Assembly: GCF_900163755.1 (NCBI RefSeq)
Contig: NZ_FUKI01000126.1
Location: 1 to 64,000, forward strand
DNA length: 64,000 bases
Origin: Crenothrix polyspora
GTDB lineage: Bacteria; Pseudomonadota; Gammaproteobacteria; Methylococcales; Methylomonadaceae
Direction of reading: 5' to 3'
How positions within the stretch are numbered: the first letter of the stretch is position 1; every line of letters starts with the position of its first letter. Under the pieces are notes generated by a model. It was not told where the DNA came from and searched no databases. It was given only the letters and a program-made list of their open reading frames with translations. A program made the position numbers and the translations under genes. Below are positions 62,834 through 64,000 of this stretch, one piece after another.

Positions 62834-63725
62834 TATTTTCCTGTAATTGATAATAGTCATGCATTATTTTTATTAACTCTGGCCATTCAGGAGAAACATA
62901 GCCTGTTGCTTTTAGAAAACGTTCTGCATTTAATGACCTGTCAATAACTAAAGAGTCATCAGGAATAATTTGAATTTTTTTAGAGTAAATATCCGCTATC
63001 AATTGTAGTAGATCAAGTTTACTAATGGGTTTGGCTGCCACATGATAAAGGCCTTTTAATGATTTATTAGGTATAACAATATCTCGTATTATTTCTGCAA
63101 GTACAACAGCAGGTAAACCTGAAAAAATGACTTTTTTGAAACCTTTTACTTTAATTTGTTGAGATAAAAACCACTCAACTAATCCTCGCTGGGTATTTAA
63201 TTCATGACCAATGATAGATGTTCTCAATGTAACAACATGAGCCTGATCATTTATTTCACCTAAATATTTAGATCGACCATATAAATCGTTAGCATCACTT
63301 AAGTCTTGCTCAATATAATTCCCAATATTTCCAGAAAATACACAATCAGTACTGATGTGAATAAGACGCGCCCTAGATATTTCGCAGAGTCTTAATAGAC
63401 GGTGTGGTAATAGTGAATTAATAGAAATTGTTAATAATTGGTCATAAGAGTTTGCTAATTGTTTGACTACTCCTATACAATTAATCACAATATCAGGTCG
63501 AACGATACGAAATATATTTACTAAAGAATCATTATTTTCGATATCAACGCCGGAAATAATTCGTTGTGAAAATTCAATAGGAAAATATTTCTTAATATTT
63601 TCTGATCTTACTGTGCTAAAAACGATGAACTTTTTTTGTTCATTTAAAACACGAACCATCGTATTTCCCAGCATTCCACTGGCACCTAATACAAGAATTT
63701 TTTCTGGATTAATATTATTTTTCAT
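62820..63725 (-). CDS. RmlD-like 4-keto sugar reductase
   Basis: 301 residues of the extended SDR type: ILVLGASGMLGNTMVRVL, STDCVFSGNIGNYIEQDL, YGRSKYLGE (Y-x3-K). It lacks the extra C-terminal cupin of CapF/WbjC (about 370 residues) and resembles WbvR-type reductases. It reduces the product of the dehydratase. First gene of the operon. Confidence 0.85.
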   Translation of the reverse strand: MKNNINPEKILVLGASGMLGNTMVRVLNEQKKFIVFSTVRSENIKKYFPIEFSQRIISGVDIENNDSLVNIFRIVRPDIVINCIGVVKQLANSYDQLLTISINSLLPHRLLRLCEISRARLIHISTDCVFSGNIGNYIEQDLSDANDLYGRSKYLGEINDQAHVVTLRTSIIGHELNTQRGLVEWFLSQQIKVKGFKKVIFSGLPAVVLAEIIRDIVIPNKSLKGLYHVAAKPISKLDLLQLIADIYSKKIQIIPDDSLVIDRSLNAERFLKATGYVSPEWPELIKIMHDYYQLQENNVQR

Positions 63726-63916
63726 AGGGATTTTATCAATACAGAACGGAATTATTTTTGCTTTTCATGATTTAATTTGTTGTTTTATAGTTATCCAGCA
63801 TAAGCCAAAGTGACAGTAATATTTTTTGCCATAAAATTACAGAATTATAGTTTTTATAACGCCTTGATTATTAATAGTAAATATTCAACAGCAAAGCCGA
63901 TGGCTTCATGTTGTGA

Positions 63917-63931
63917 ACCGCTCGAAGCGGT
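63917..63931. repeat. Small inverted repeat upstream of the polysaccharide operon
   Basis: ACCGCT-CGA-AGCGGT. The 275 bp from 63726 to the end hold no convincing gene. It might be a terminator or operator from the next gene cluster. Confidence 0.3.
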
Positions 63932-64000
63932 AAGGGCATGTCTTTATACATAAGTCGAAAAAACCTAAAAAAATTAATAGCGCTATGTTTTTGTACCCTC

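Overview
The window reads as a moderately AT-rich chromosome segment of a gammaproteobacterium. The main evidence is gene order: lptM-lysA-dapF-DUF484-xerC, smpB beside ratA-ratB, pepA-holC next to divergent lptF-lptG, aat-bpt, glnK-amtB and tusD-tusC all follow gammaproteobacterial patterns. An aquatic, possibly methanotroph-like (Methylococcales) host is a guess from the overall flavour; no methane-oxidation gene is present to test it.

Layout. 0-0.4 kb: tRNA-Thr(UGU) with a decayed tyrosine-integrase tail at its 3' end. 0.4-3.2 kb: bepA, tusDC and a small secreted protein. 3.5-8.3 kb: a Cache-type histidine kinase, an NtrC-family regulator, a porin and a PstS-like periplasmic protein. 8.4-18 kb: housekeeping genes (ZIP transporter, yfiH, rluD, bamD, smpB, an Na+ symporter, ratAB) and an Rpn-like nuclease. 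18-20.4 kb: UDP-galactopyranose mutase with a glycosyltransferase. 20.9-27.5 kb: lptM, lysA, dapF, DUF484, a wrecked xerC, DUF2333, DUF4389 and dinB. 27.5-34.9 kb: gamma-carbonic anhydrase, an Ala-rich 11-mer repeat lipoprotein, lptFG, pepA-holC. 35-38.8 kb: a nitrogen-limitation regulon, in which glnK-amtB and an OmpL-like porin each have a sigma-54 promoter with upstream NtrC palindromes. 39-45.8 kb: DUF475, trxB, aat-bpt, cobS-cobC, rpiA, csp. 46-53 kb: a phosphate-limitation cluster, in which an OprP-like porin and two tandem copies of an unrecognised secreted protein each have four PhoB half-sites at an exact 11-bp pitch. 53-57 kb: a toxin-antitoxin island built on duplicated DNA. 57.1-63.7 kb: a surface-polysaccharide operon, all on the minus strand, making a UDP-2-acetamido-2,6-dideoxy-L-hexose and carrying three glycosyltransferases.

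The most unusual content is small mobile DNA. Four families of 99-147-bp elements with terminal inverted repeats are present in two copies each, and three of them carry a REP-type core. A 120-bp element sits inside the xerC pseudogene, and a second copy lies directly after the Rpn gene. A separate 102-bp element has split the first Pho-controlled paralogue with a clean CTAG duplication. A 220-bp element abuts the remains of a second phosphate porin. A segment holding the porin 3' end, brnTA and the 5' end of a lipoprotein gene is duplicated 6 kb away, and in the second copy brnT is deleted so that an orphan antitoxin remains.
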